A stretch of 64,000 nucleotides of DNA, from assembly GCF_902167145.1 (NCBI RefSeq), contig NC_050099.1, positions 10,616,434 to 10,680,433 on the forward strand. Reading direction: 5' to 3'. Both the position numbers and the translations under genes were made by a program. The notes beneath the pieces were generated by a model. It was not told the DNA's origin. It worked only from the letters and a program-made list of their open reading frames with translations, and made no database searches. The number at the start of each line of letters is the position of its first letter. Position 1 is the first letter of the stretch. Positions 21,348 through 32,883 of the stretch are shown here, in pieces. This DNA is from Zea mays (taxonomy: Eukaryota; Streptophyta; Magnoliopsida; Poales; Poaceae).

Positions 21348-24300
21348 TTAATCTAGAAGATATCTAATACCCATAGATCTCACGTGTGCCTCATGCTTAG
21401 GTTGTGGAAGAGGTTTTGTCAAAGGATCAGCAACATTCAAATCCGTATGTATTTTGCATATCTTTATCTCACCCCGCCTAATGAATTCCCGTATGAGGTG
21501 AAACTTCCGCAGTACGTGTTTGTTTTTCTGGTGGTTCCTTGGCTCCTTAGCTTGCGCAATAGCCCCATTGTTGTCACAGTAGAGGTTCAATGGGCTAGAT
21601 GCATTAGGAAACACACCAAGCTCGATGAGGAACTTTCTTATCCAAACACCTTCCTTCGCAGATTCAGAAGCTGCAATGTACTCGGCTTCTGTTGTAGAAT
21701 CAGTCACAGTCTCCTGTTTGGAACTCTTCCAACTAACAGCACCACCATTTATTGTGAACACAAAACCTGATTGCGATTTTAACTCGTCTGGGTCAGTTTG
21801 GAAGCTAGCATCGGTGTAACCAGTTACAACGAGCTCCTCCTTACCCCCATATACCAGGAACATATCTTTAGTCCTTCTTAAGTACTTAAGAATGCCTTTT
21901 ACCGCTGTCCAGTGATCCTCACCTGGATCAGCCTGGTATCTACTCGTAGCACTTATAGCGTATGAAACATCTGGGCGTGTACTTATCATGGCATACATGA
22001 TTGAACCAATTGCTGAGGCGTATGGTACCTTACTCATGCGCTCCCGCTCATTAGCCGTTGCAGGACATTGCATCTGGCTAAGGTGTTTACCATGTGACAT
22101 AGGTATGAACCCTTTCTTGGACTGTTCCATGTTGAACCGTTTCAAAACCTTGTCAATGTACGTATCTTGACTTAATCCTATAAGCCTCTTCGACCTATCT
22201 CTATAGATCCTTATGCCCAAAATATATGCTGCTTCCCCTAAGTCCTTCATAGAAAAACTCTTTTTCAGTGAAGCCTTGACGGACTCCAGCATAGGAATGT
22301 CATTCCCAATCAATAATATGTCATCCACATACAAGATCAGAAATACAACAGCGCTCCCACTTTCCTTCTTGTAAACACAAGCTTCTTCTTCATTCTGATG
22401 AAAACCAAGCCCTTTGATCACTTCATCAAAATGAATGTTCCAATTCCGAGATGCTTGCTTCAACCCATAAATGGATTTCTGAAGTTTGCATATCTTTCCA
22501 GCATTGATCGGATCGACAAAACCCTCGGGCTGTATCATATACACGTCCTCATCTAGGTTTCCATTAAGTAAAGCTGTTTTGACATCCATCTGCCAAATCT
22601 CATAATCGAAATATGCGGCAATAGCTAGAATGATCCGAATAGATTTAAGCATCGCTACTGGCGAGAATGTCTCGTCATAGTCAACTCCTTGAACTTGTCG
22701 AAAACCCTTTGCAACAAGTCGAGCCTTATAGACGTGAACATTTCCATCCATGTCTTTCTTCTTCTTATAGATCCATTTGCATTCTATAGGTCTAACACCA
22801 TCAGGCGGGTCAACCAAGTTCCAAACTTGATTTTCTCCCATGGAATCTATCTCGGATCTCATGGCGACATGCCATTTCTCGGAATCTGGGTCCATCATTG
22901 CTTCTGAATATGTTGCAGGTTCGTCGTTGTCTAACAACAACACTTCCCCATTGCCCAACAATAGCACTTCTCCTCGTGCCTCGCGAAGCCTTGCTGACCT
23001 TCGTGGTTGTGGTGGTGATTCTCTTGCCATAGACGTCTCAACTTGTTCTGCTACATTAGCATCACTTGTTGAATCTTGTCCCACTGGCTCATCCTGAACT
23101 TCTTCAAGATACACCTTTTGTTTACTTTTCTCTCTTTTGAGAAACTCTTTCTCTAAGAACACACCGTTCCGGGCGACAAACACTTTGCCCTCTGACCGGT
23201 GGTAAAAGTAATATCCTAAAGTTTCCTTTGGATATCCCATGAACATGCACTTGTCCGATTTTGGAGTGAGTTTATCTGACTGAAGTCGCTTGACGTAAAC
23301 CTCACAACCCCAAATCTTCACAAAAGACAAACTGGGAGTCTTCCCAGTCCACATCTCATATGGTGTCTTAACTACGGACTTAGATGGTACCCTATTTAGT
23401 GTGAAAGCTGCTGTTTCTAGAGCGTATCCCCAAAACGACAAAGGTAGGTCCGACTGGCTCATCATTGATCGAACCATATCCAATAAAGTCCGATTACGTC
23501 GCTCAGACACGCCATTTCTTTGAGGCGTTCCAGACGGCGTAAGCTGTGGAACAATTCCACAACTCTTTAGATGATTGCTAAACTCATGACTCAAATATTC
23601 ACCACCACGATCTGATCGCAGTGCTTTAATTTTCTTGCCACGCTGATTTTCTACTTCATTCTGAAACTCTTTGAACTTTTCTAAGGATTCAGACTTGTGT
23701 TTCATTAAGTAGACATACCCATATCTACTAAAATCATCAGTGAAGGTTATGAAGTATTGGAATCCTCCCCTAGCTGTCGTACTCATTGGTCCGCACACAT
23801 CAGTATGTATGAGTTCCAATAAATCTAATGTCCTCTCCGGTAAACCCGTGAAAGGCGCCTTGGTCATCTTACCAAGTAAGCAAGCTTCACATGTCTCGTA
23901 TGATTCAAAATCAAACGAAGTTAAAAGCCCATCAGAATGAAGCTTCTTCATGCGATTCTCACTTATATGACCCAAACGACAGTGCCACATGTAGGTAGAA
24001 CTTAAATCATTAGGCCGAGGCCTTTTAGCACTAATATTACAGATAGGTGCATCATCAAGATTTAAAATGAATAACCCATTCATAATGGATGCAAAAGCCA
24101 CAAACATGCCATTCTTAGAGATCACACAACCATTGTTTTCACTCGCAAATGAATAACCATCCTTCATCAAACATGAAGGAGACATAATGTTTCGACTCAT
24201 ACTAGGAACTAGATAACAATTATTTAACTCCAAAATAAATCCTGATGGGAGGTGGAGTTGCATCGTCCCGACGGTCAACGCAGCAACTCTTGCATTATTG

Positions 24301-24527
24301 CCTACCCGGAAATCAACTTCTCCTCTTTTCACGCTTCTACTTCTTATCATTCCCTGCATCGAATTGCAAATATGGGCAACCGATCCGGTATCAAATACCC
24401 AAGAATTAATATAAGAATCAGCAAGAAAAATTTCTGTAATGTGAATAGCAAGTGTACCTGCTGCGGCTGTACCCTTACCGCCGCGATCCTTAATAGAGGC
24501 CAAGTACTGCTTGCAATTCCTTTTCTA
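21348..24527 (-). pseudogene. Copia polyprotein: protease, integrase, RT, RNase H
   Basis: Open from just after a stop at 24525-24527 down to 21348, 1051 residues from the first Met (24503). In order: aspartic protease WVFDTGSVAH at residues 35-44; GAG-pre-integrase WHCRLGH with CEACLLGK; the integrase core with HTDVCGPM, FTDDFSRYGYVYL, SDRGGEY and TPQRNGVSERRNRTL; RT with [31 protein letters not shown] and the catalytic LYVDDILLIGND; and RNase H with GYTDASFQTD, STTEAEYIAAS and DPLTKPLPQ. All catalytic motifs are preserved. The stop at 24525 replaces the Trp expected inside the Gag zinc knuckle, so this frame is separated from Gag only by mutation. Confidence 0.9.
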
Positions 24528-25312
24528 GTGACCAAGTTCTTTGCAATAAAAGCACTCTGCATCTGCAGCTGGTCCAGCCTTGGGCTTTTGATTTGGCTTG
24601 GATACTGTATCCTTTGCCTTGCCCTTCTTCTTTTGAGACTTACCCTTCTTCTTAAAGTTGGGTTTGTTTTGGACCGCCATCACATGGCCACTGCTGCCAG
24701 CGCTTTTCTTTATGTCCCCTCTGCTGTTTTCAGCATGCCACATAGTTCATTGAGGCCCCTCTCCGCCCCATGCATATGGTAGTTCGTGATGAAGTTTCCA
24801 TAGCTGGGCGGAAGAGATGCCAAAATGAAGTCAGTGGCCAACTCTTGGCTTATTGGGAAGCCTAGCTTCTCCAACCTCTGACTGTAACCAACCATTTTGA
24901 TTACGTGTGGCCCAACTGCTGCGCCTTCTGCTAGCTTGCATTCCAGAAAGGCTTTGGACACATTGAACCTTTCAGTCCTAGCCTGAGTCTGGAACATATC
25001 CTTGAGCGCCACGATCATATCGTGCACCTCATGGTTTGTCTCAAACTGCATCTGCAGCTCAGGCTCCATGCAAGCAAGCATTAGGCAACTCACTTCAAGA
25101 TTAGTATCCATTGCTTTCTTGTAAGCGGTTTTAGCTGCAGCAGTTGCATTTTCACCAGGATCCTCTGGTAGTGGAGTGTCTAGAACGTCTTCCTTTTTTT
25201 CAGCCCTGAGAACAATTCTCAGGTTACAGATCCAATCCGTATAGTTTGTTCCATTTAACTTATCCTTTTCAAGAATTGATCGCAAAGTAAATGTTGGTGT
25301 GCTAGGTGCCAT
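24525..25312 (-). pseudogene. Copia Gag with zinc knuckle, frameshifted
   Basis: Gag starts at 25312 (MAPSTPTFTLRSILEKDKLN) and follows the UBN2-type capsid pattern, including NYTDWICNLRIVL and DFILASLPPSYGNFI. The frame ends at 24710 because of a single-base shift near 24715. The next frame carries the basic linker and zinc knuckle CFYCKELGH, then a TAG at 24525-24527 where the knuckle needs one more residue before KRNC. Correct Gag function therefore depends on undoing two lesions; this copy is probably immobile on its own. Confidence 0.85.
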
Positions 25313-26610
25313 TTATCTACAACAAAATAATGCAAAATACTAAGACAAAAATATCCATGACAGAGTAAATCATATTAAACATTTAATAGTCTACTCCCAC
25401 TAAAATCAATATCCCTCTATTGATACTTAGTGATTCAGAATCCACAACTAACAAGTCTACTAGTGAGCTTTAGCATCACCACTAGAAGACAAGGTAGATC
25501 GGTAAGCAACTCCTTGCTAATCATATCATATATATGACTCCTGTTGTTGGGTGACATCTCTATGTCTCGGCTCCCAACCTTATGCCTCAAAGTCCTTAAC
25601 CATTAAGCTGACTTTGTTTAAGTTAACCAACCCTTTCTGCAGTTCGTATCCGATACAAACCTATCTAGTCAAGTAAAACTGGTGGCACCCTAATTTCATA
25701 GACCCACCACCGATTGTACAAGACTTATGATAGTGCAAGGGTTGGAGAGGCATTTAAAGCTTAAACATTCATGAGGGATCGTCCTACTTATAACATCGCA
25801 CGCAAGGACATATATGCAATATGAACAAGTAGAACATTAAGAATGGCATTCACACAACAGTTGTGATTCGGTATGGCTTGCTGTCACATGGTGATCCCCA
25901 TCTCCAATAATCTGTCCATCACGATGATCTCCATCTCCATGATATAGGTATGCCATCCTAAGGTGATGAGTCCTTCAAGACCTATCTAACGTATGCTGGT
26001 AAACAAATTACATATAAGCTTTGGATCATCACATGTTGACACGCATGTCATTACATTAAATTTGGACAATACATATGGCTCCAGCCGTATTGCCCAGGTC
26101 ACGACACGCAGGTCATGAATAATTCATTAATATGCATCATATACACAATAGCCATACCGATCACAAGATGCCCTGCAAAAACAGGTTAGACAAACACGTT
26201 TCTATATGGTCGAGGGGGGAGCCGCCCCCCGCGGGTCTCAGGGCAGCGCCCTGAAAACCTCACAGGATTCCATGCATCGTATGTATGGAAATTCCACTGG
26301 AAATCTCATGCGGTTGATCAAATCAACCCAAATCCGAGACTTTCGACTTGAAGAAGATTACACTCATGACGTCGATCTGTTACGTCAATCTGCTGGTTGT
26401 GTGCGCAGTTAGCCCCGATGGTGATTCCAGCCGGTAGGGGCAAGTCGCGCATACAACAGAGAAGGACGAACTGAACTCTCCAGTCGTATCCGATGTAATC
26501 TACTTCAACCCTATATTACCAATTGATCTAATCAAACCGTGCATCAAGTAGATCCATCTCATGAACCTAGATCCAGACCTAAAACTACGCAGAACCTTCT
26601 CTGATACCAC
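25313..26610 (-). mobile_element. Copia 5' leader and primer binding site
   Basis: About 1.3 kb of non-coding leader between Gag and the 5' LTR; no ORF of interest. The tRNA-iMet-type primer site is at its right end (26599-26609). Confidence 0.75.
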
Positions 26611-27882
26611 TGTAGGATTACAGGGAGGCTACACTAGCGCAAAACAAAATTTTCAACCCCATAATACCAAGAACTACTGCGGTTATAGGTCATGGAATTA
26701 CCACTAGACGCACAGAGCAGCGGAAGACGTCTCGATGTAGACGAACGCGTCGAGCAGTGCCGTGCAGTCGCCGGCGTCCTTCACGTCCTCGCACGGTTCG
26801 TCCAAGTGCTCCAGATGCAGCACCTCCGAGGTATCCACACGTACAGGGAGGAAGCGTCGCGTACCGAACTGCTAGGTTCGCGACGGCGGCTTGGCGAGGG
26901 CGAGAGGCGAGCGGCGGCTGCTGGTTTGCAGGTGGCGAATTAGGTTATATCTTAACCGTGCCCCCGCCCCTCATTATATAGGCGTTATGGTGGGCTTCTG
27001 ACGCCGAGGCCCAATTAACCCTAAAGCCCAGTCTAATTTCAGATCTAATCCGAATTAGGCTTCCTTTCCCTTAAGTGTGTGACCCTATAGGTTCACGTAC
27101 AAATAGACATAGCCCGAGTACTCTTACTTGGCCCAATAATTGACAGCGGCCTCTAGCAAGACATGTCAACTCCTATGTGTACGTAAAGATCATATCAGAC
27201 GAACCACTGCGACATTACGTACATGCTGTTCCCTTTGTCTCACGATATTTGGTCTGGCTCTAAGCTGACCTCTCTTTCTCGATACTGTGAATTGGAATCC
27301 TTTCAATGGTTAACTCTTAACCCTAGCACGACCATGCATTTCTTGATCCAATCACTCGAGGGGCCCAGAGATATCTCTCTCACAAAGAGAGGGACAAATT
27401 CCATCTTGACTGACCATGCCTCATAGCATGCTTCCTGACAAACCCAAAACTACCTTTATAACTACCCAGTTACGGGATAGCGTTTGATAGTCCCTAAGTA
27501 AGTCAATTCACATCTTGAGAACATGCGACAATCTCAGGTCTAAGGATACAGTATTCATGTTGCAAGAAGAGAACTATATTACAATATCTCACGTTGGGTC
27601 GGTCCAGCCTCATGTCATACATGCGCCCACATTATTAGTTTAACATCTCCATGTTCATGACTTGTGAAATGTAGTCATCAACTAATACATGTGCTAGTCA
27701 TCGACTCTGACTAGGGACATCAATTAGAATAACCATATAAGTAAAGAATCTCACAAACAATTCACATAATTCCTAATCAATACAAGGTGCCTTCCATGGA
27801 TATTCAATTAAGCAATATATATATCATGGATACAAAGAAATATGCTCATCTCTATGATTATCTCTAGGACATATTTCTAACA
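26611..27882 (-). mobile_element. 5' LTR of Angela/BARE-like copia
   Basis: 1272 bp, nearly identical to 20054-21327. One visible length difference is at the CCCATCATTAACC / CCCAATTAACC site. Confidence 0.9.
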
Positions 27883-27887
27883 CCGCG

Positions 27888-28443
27888 GCCAGGGGCCGGA
27901 CGGTCCGCGACCTGGAACAGAGGCTTGGGTTCCCTGCCTGACGACCGGACGGTCCGCACGTGTGCAGGGAGCGACGAAGGTCGCGCGGTGGCGCCTTGAT
28001 CTCGCTCCCGGGAGGGACCCCGTCGGGGAGGAGAGATACTAGGTGATGTCTAGGCTCGAGCAGACCGATCTAGACTGCTCTAATCGACGTAGAGTCGAAG
28101 AGAAGCGAAGAATTTGGGGATTGAGAGGCTAAACTAGAACTAGACTAGAACTACTCCTAATTGCATAAGATAAAAACAAGAAATAGACTTGATTTGATCG
28201 ATTGGTGGGGGGTTCAATCGGTCGTAGCCCTTCATCTATATAAAGGGGGAGGTCTGTATCCGCTTCAAACTGATTTCTGAGTTAATCCCGCGGTTTTAGG
28301 TAACAAATCCCGCGAGAAACTAGGAACCCTAACTGACTCTGCGCACGCGCGGACCGTCCGCGCCACCACCGCGGACTGTCCGGACCGCGGACCGTCCGGC
28401 CTCGGGGCCGGACCGTCCACACTGCTCTTTTTAACATTAAACA
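27888..28443 (-). mobile_element. Gypsy-type 3' LTR, second piece
   Basis: Continues the LTR after the nested copia. It lacks about 21 bp present in the other LTR (one GGGGCCGGACGGTCCGC repeat). GGACNGTCC palindromes are frequent. Confidence 0.85.
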
Positions 28444-28530
28444 TATGCCCCCTGCTTTTTGGTGAAGGTTGATGAACCAAAAGCATATGAACTAAACCTG
28501 ATGTAAGTCATCGGCTTTTCAACATGGAGA
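28444..28530 (-). mobile_element. Short 3' spacer and polypurine tract of the gypsy element
   Basis: Between the end of the gag-type frame and the 3' LTR; the minus strand is purine-rich (AAAAAGCAGGGGGC) directly before the LTR. Confidence 0.6.
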
Positions 28531-31341
28531 TCATTCAATAAAGCACCAATGTATAAAGGCCGTTTCAGATTGTATCCTTCTCGGCCATGACCATTTGGTC
28601 AATGGATCAAAAGGAATAGAATGGAGGTGCCCCCAGTCTGGATAGACAAAGGGACTATACATGTACCATGGATTCATCATTATACCATTCCATGTTTGAA
28701 TAGGATAATATAACGATGATGAGTAAACGGGTGGAAAGTACCCTGGCCTCATAGGATGAATAGGCGATGCTTGTTGTGTCGCCTTTCGGGTCGTTTTGTT
28801 TACTCGTTTCGTCTTAGCAAGTGACCGGGGTTTCTTCGTTGACCGATCACGTAGAATGGTCTTCTTGCTAGTATCCTTGGAGAGCAACTGATCAAAAGTA
28901 GGGTCGGCTTTGATCAGCCGACCATATGTGTTCTGCCCTTGCGTCTCCTTCCCTTTTAAAGCTTTGTGTGGAGGCTGACGTCTTTGGCCATAGGCGGACT
29001 GTCCGGCAGAGTTAGCCGGACCGTCTGTCTGAGCACCGGACCGTCCGCACGTATGTGCCAGCCCGTCCGTGATGCTCAGTCCAGGCTGTTGTGCTTGGCT
29101 CATTAATTGTGCTTGCCCCCCGGTGCCTCCAGACTTTTTAGCCTTATCGTCCGGAGCCTTTCGAGCAATCTCCTTTTGTGATATATTTTACATGCGAGGA
29201 TCGCCAATGAGGATGTCTTTGCTTTTGCCTTTATCGGCTATTTCGAGGCGAACTAAGATCTTTTTGCATGCGATATCTATTGTATTAACAGGAAATGGTT
29301 GTGTGTCCACTTGCATCTCCTGAAAAGCCAACCGACCCTCATTTATGGCCGATTGTACCTGTCGACGAAAAACATTACAGCCATTGGTGGCATGAGAAAA
29401 AGAATTATGCCACTTACAATAAGCATGCCTCTTTAATTCATCTATAGGAGGGATATTATGAGTTAATTTAATGTTGCCATTTTTAAGTAGCTCATCAAAT
29501 ATCTTATCGCATTTGGCAACATTAAAGGTAAATTTAATCTCTTCTTGCCGATTCTTTTGAACCGGCTGTAAGGAAGAACATGCTGAAGATTTGGCCTTTG
29601 TTGGCCAAATAAACTCAGCGGTATATACATCTGCGGATTCATCATCTGAACTATCACGCTCTATTAGATGTATAGTACGGGCGACCGATTTTGATGTCTC
29701 TTTAAATCGGCTTTCACAGGCTAAAGCCTGCTGATGTAGCTGGGCTATCGAAAAGAACTGGGTTCCATCTAATTTGTCTCTTAAGTAGGATAGCAACACA
29801 TTAAAAGCTAGCCCTGCTAGCTCTTTGTCTGCAACATGGATCCGAAAGCATCGGTTTCTAGTGTCCCGGAACCTCCGGATATAATCATTAACTGATTCTT
29901 CGCGTCCTTGTCGGACTGAAGCTAAGTCAGCTAATCCTAATTCATATTCCCCGGCAAAGAAATGTTCATGAAATTTATTTTCTAACTCATTCCAGGAATT
30001 AATGGAATTAGGAGGCAGGGCGGTGTACCATGCAAAAGCGGTACCAGTAAGGGATAAAGAAAATAACCGAACACGAAATGCTTCTCCATCAGCCAATTCG
30101 CCTAGGTGTGCTAGGAACTGGCCTATATGTTCGTATGTACTTCTTCCATTCTCACCAGAAAACTTAGAAAATTCTGGTATCCTTGCCCCTTGTGGATATG
30201 GGGCAGTGTCAAACCGGTGATTATATGGATTTTGGTATGATTGCCCTACTCTGGCTACATTAACTCCGAACTTATATCGAAATAGTTCAGTCATCTCTTC
30301 CCTAATTTTTTCCATTGCACCCGGTGGTAGACCACCGGATCCTGGGCTATGGGGCTCATTTGGTCGGGTATTAGTATACCGACCTTCTTGCCGTGACCGA
30401 TCGACAGTGTTGATCGGTCTGTGATTGTATGGTGCATTATGGTTTAAATATGTAGAGGGAGAAATATACTGCTGTTGTGGTGTGCAATAATTTGGTGCAT
30501 GGTGTGCAACAACAGGTTCCGCATATGTGTATCCGGTTTGTACGGTGGTACATCCGAACTGGCCAGTCGTGTTCGCCATTATTGGGGCGCCACGCGGTAG
30601 TCCTGGTACAGCCCCGGACTCTCCAGCATAGAAAGCCGGACGGTCCGCGTAAGGGTAGGACGGTCCGGGTAGCAGCTCGGACGGTCCGACCGCGTCCAGG
30701 GTCGCCGATCTGCCAAACAGGGACGACGGCGGTCCTAGGGCGACCCCGGATTGTCCGGCAGAGCAAGCCAAACGGTCTGCATATGGGCCGGATGGTCCGG
30801 GCAGAAGCTCGGACGGTCCGACCATATTCAGGGGCGCCGATCTGCCAAGCAGGGATGGCGGCGGTGGTACTTGCCCTGGATATGAGTTCATCGGCATACC
30901 ATATAATGGTTAGGTCTGCAAATCCCCATTTGTTGCCGATGTATTAGACATAGATATCCTATTACTAGTCTCATATGATGGAAAACTAGGAGCAACAGAC
31001 TTCTCCAACATATGCGTTAGTTTTCTAATTGACTCTTGTAACCCTCCAATCTGTTGTTTCATTTGATTCTGCTGATGATCTACATACTGTTTAATAAATT
31101 GGATGTCGTCGGGTTTACTTACGTTGGGGACTTGAAGCGAAGATAGAAGAGATGCGACGTCGGTCTCTCCATGTTTGACAACTTTCTGGTGGCGATCCAC
31201 CGTGTATTGTGATAAGAATTTCTCCTTTGCTTGACGCATGTAGTCCTCGTATTGCTGTTGCTCATCGGCCGTCAGACTTTCAACAGCCGGCTTCAGGATA
31301 TTGTCTGGGGAGATATCGGTGTGATCTTTAGAACCGGACAT
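28531..31341 (-). pseudogene. Long Gag-type polyprotein of a non-autonomous gypsy element
   Basis: One frame of about 936 codons on the minus strand, broken only by TAA at 30910-30912 and TAA at 29188-29190. The N-terminal 143 residues are charged (LTADEQQQYEDYMRQAKEKF). The next section has a Pro/Gly-rich repeat of about 45 residues in two copies (GPSELLPGPS...YADR) at roughly 30590-30860. The retrotransposon Gag domain follows: IPEFSKFSGENGRSTYEHI, FPLSLTGTAFAWY-like LFSLSLTGTAFAWYTALPPN, then FHEHFFAGEYELGLADLASV and RFRDTRNRCF. The C-terminal part (29103-28531) is basic and Pro/Tyr-rich, without a recognisable enzyme. No DTG protease, YxDD or integrase motif exists, so it is a Gag-only design and not merely truncated at one end. 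Confidence 0.8.
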
Positions 31342-31399
31342 TTGAGGGCCTGATTTTTAGTAGATCTAAACACCTTCCCTAGCGGAGTCGCCAAAAGTA

Positions 31400-32054
31400 T
31401 GTTGGTGCCTTTTTGGGGCGCCAATCACTCAATACAAACCGTGGCGGTGCTCTCTGCAAAGGCGCGAACGGTCCACGGCCAGGGGCCGGACGGTCCGCGA
31501 CCTGGAACAGAGGCTTGGGTTCCCTGCCTGACGGCCGAACGGTCCGCGCCCTGGGGCCGGACGGTCCGCGCGTGCGCAGGGAGCGACGAAGGTCGCCGGC
31601 GGCGCCTGGATCTCGCTCCCGGGAGGGACCCCGTCGGGGAGGAGAGATCATAGGTGATGTCTAGGCTCGAGCAGACCGACCTAGACTGCTCTAATCCACG
31701 TAGAGTCGAAGAGAAGCGAAGAATTTGGGGATTGAGAGACTAAACTAGAACTAGACTAGAACTACTCCTAATTGCATAAGATAAAAACGAGAAATAGACT
31801 TGATTTGATCGATTGGTGGGGGGTTCAATCGGCCGTAGCCCTTCATCTATATAAAGGGGGAGGTCTGGATCCGCTTCAAACTGATTTCTGAGTTAATCCC
31901 GCGGTTTTAGGTAACAAATCCCACGAGAAACTAGGAACCCTAACTGACTCTGCGCACGCGCGGACCGTCCGCGCCACCACCGCGGACTGTCCGGACCGCG
32001 GACCGTCCGGCCTCGGGGCCGGACCGTTCGCACTGCTCTTTTTAGCATTAAACA
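31400..32054 (-). mobile_element. 5' LTR of the gag-only gypsy element
   Basis: 655 bp; plus-strand ends TGTTGGTGCC and ATTAAACA, followed by the catag duplication. Contains many GGACGGTCCG/CGGACCGTCC palindromes. Confidence 0.88.
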
Positions 32055-32059
32055 CATAG

Positions 32060-32823
32060 TATAGACATTTCCAAGTGCTCATACATACAAGTGCTTAATA
32101 GAATCACTCGGTGATTAGCGTAGGTGCTTTGCAAAGTGCTTAGGTTAGTTAAATCGCATTAGCGCTTGCTCTAGGTGAATCCTAGTTAGTTGAGTGAGTT
32201 TAGAAAAACCTCAACCCCTCGGCTCTTGCGCGAGCTGTTGTAATTGTACCGAGTGGGACGAAAGTCTTGCGAGACCGTGGCAACCGAGTTTGTGTCACGG
32301 CCACCAACGTGCACCGAAGGGAACGAGGCCCGCAGCGTTTTTGGCCGGAAGCTCGATAGTGGAGATGGCAAGGAGCGTCTGAGAGGAGCCAGAAGCGTAG
32401 CACCACTTGCGAGTGGAGAAGGCTCGTGGCTCTCTACGGAGTTACTCGACCAAGGTGCTTGGCACTCGCGTGGGCTACCCTTTGCATAGGGGCACCAACG
32501 AGGATTAGTGGGAACCTTATGTGGTTCTGGATACCTCGGTAAAAATACCGGCGTCATCCACGAGGGTTTGCATCTCTACCTTGCTATTTACCTTCTGCAT
32601 TTATATTAAGTATTTAAGTTTCAATCTTGTCTTTCTAGTTAGATTATTTAGGATTGAAACTTAGCCTTTGCGGTAGAGATAGCAACACTTAGACAAAACC
32701 TAGTTTGCACATTCTAGATTATTTATTTACATAGGTTTTGCTCTAGGGATTTAATTGTGGCCAAGTTTAGGGAGTTTTTAGAAGTCCTAATTCACCCCCT
32801 CTTAGTCGTCATCGTTTCCTTCA
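32060..32823 (+). mobile_element. LTR fragment, right half
   Basis: Continuation of the LTR begun at 19419. It has the R/U5-like block with CCTCGGTAAAAATACC (32540-32555) and ends in CACCCCCTCTTAG..CGTTTCCTTCA. Together the halves give about 1.3 kb, a normal LTR length. No internal domain follows, so it is a solo LTR or truncated. Confidence 0.65.
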
Positions 32824-32827
32824 AACA

Positions 32828-32883
32828 TCTCTACTATATATAAATTTTCAAATATTGCTTTGATCATTTTTAAGGGTCCTTCT
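32828..32883 (+). other. Possible Helitron 5' terminus
   Basis: TCTCTACTATATAT preceded by A at 32827. It agrees with 12 of 14 positions of the remembered Helitron 5' consensus. No matching 3' terminus was found downstream before other insertions obscure the region. Confidence 0.3.

Larger units (their letters stand above)
20054..27882 (-). mobile_element. Angela/BARE-like Ty1-copia element
   Basis: Full-length element with a perfect 5-bp duplication ccgcg (20049-20053 and 27883-27887). LTRs are 20054-21327 and 26611-27882. By eye they differ at about 11 substitutions and one small indel, roughly 1%, so the insertion is young. The primer site complement CTCTGATACCA lies at 26599-26609, i.e. 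TGGTATCAGAG next to the 5' LTR. The minus-strand LTR start TGTTAGAAATATG resembles the Angela/BARE group. Coding is disabled by a frameshift and one nonsense codon. Confidence 0.88.
19976..32054 (-). mobile_element. Gag-only gypsy-type LTR retrotransposon with nested copia
   Basis: Target duplication catag at 19971-19975 and 32055-32059. LTRs begin TGTTGGTGCC and end ATTAAACA. The left (3') LTR is split, 19976-20053 plus 27888-28443; the right (5') LTR is 31400-32054. The primer binding site (minus strand TGGCGACTCCGCTAGGGA, 31376-31393) lies six bases inside the 5' LTR, and a purine-rich run (complement of 28448-28458) precedes the 3' LTR. The interior (28444-31399) holds one long gag-type frame and no protease, RT or integrase, so it needs a partner element. 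The primer site looks like a tRNA-Arg complement from memory, not verified. Confidence 0.85.
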
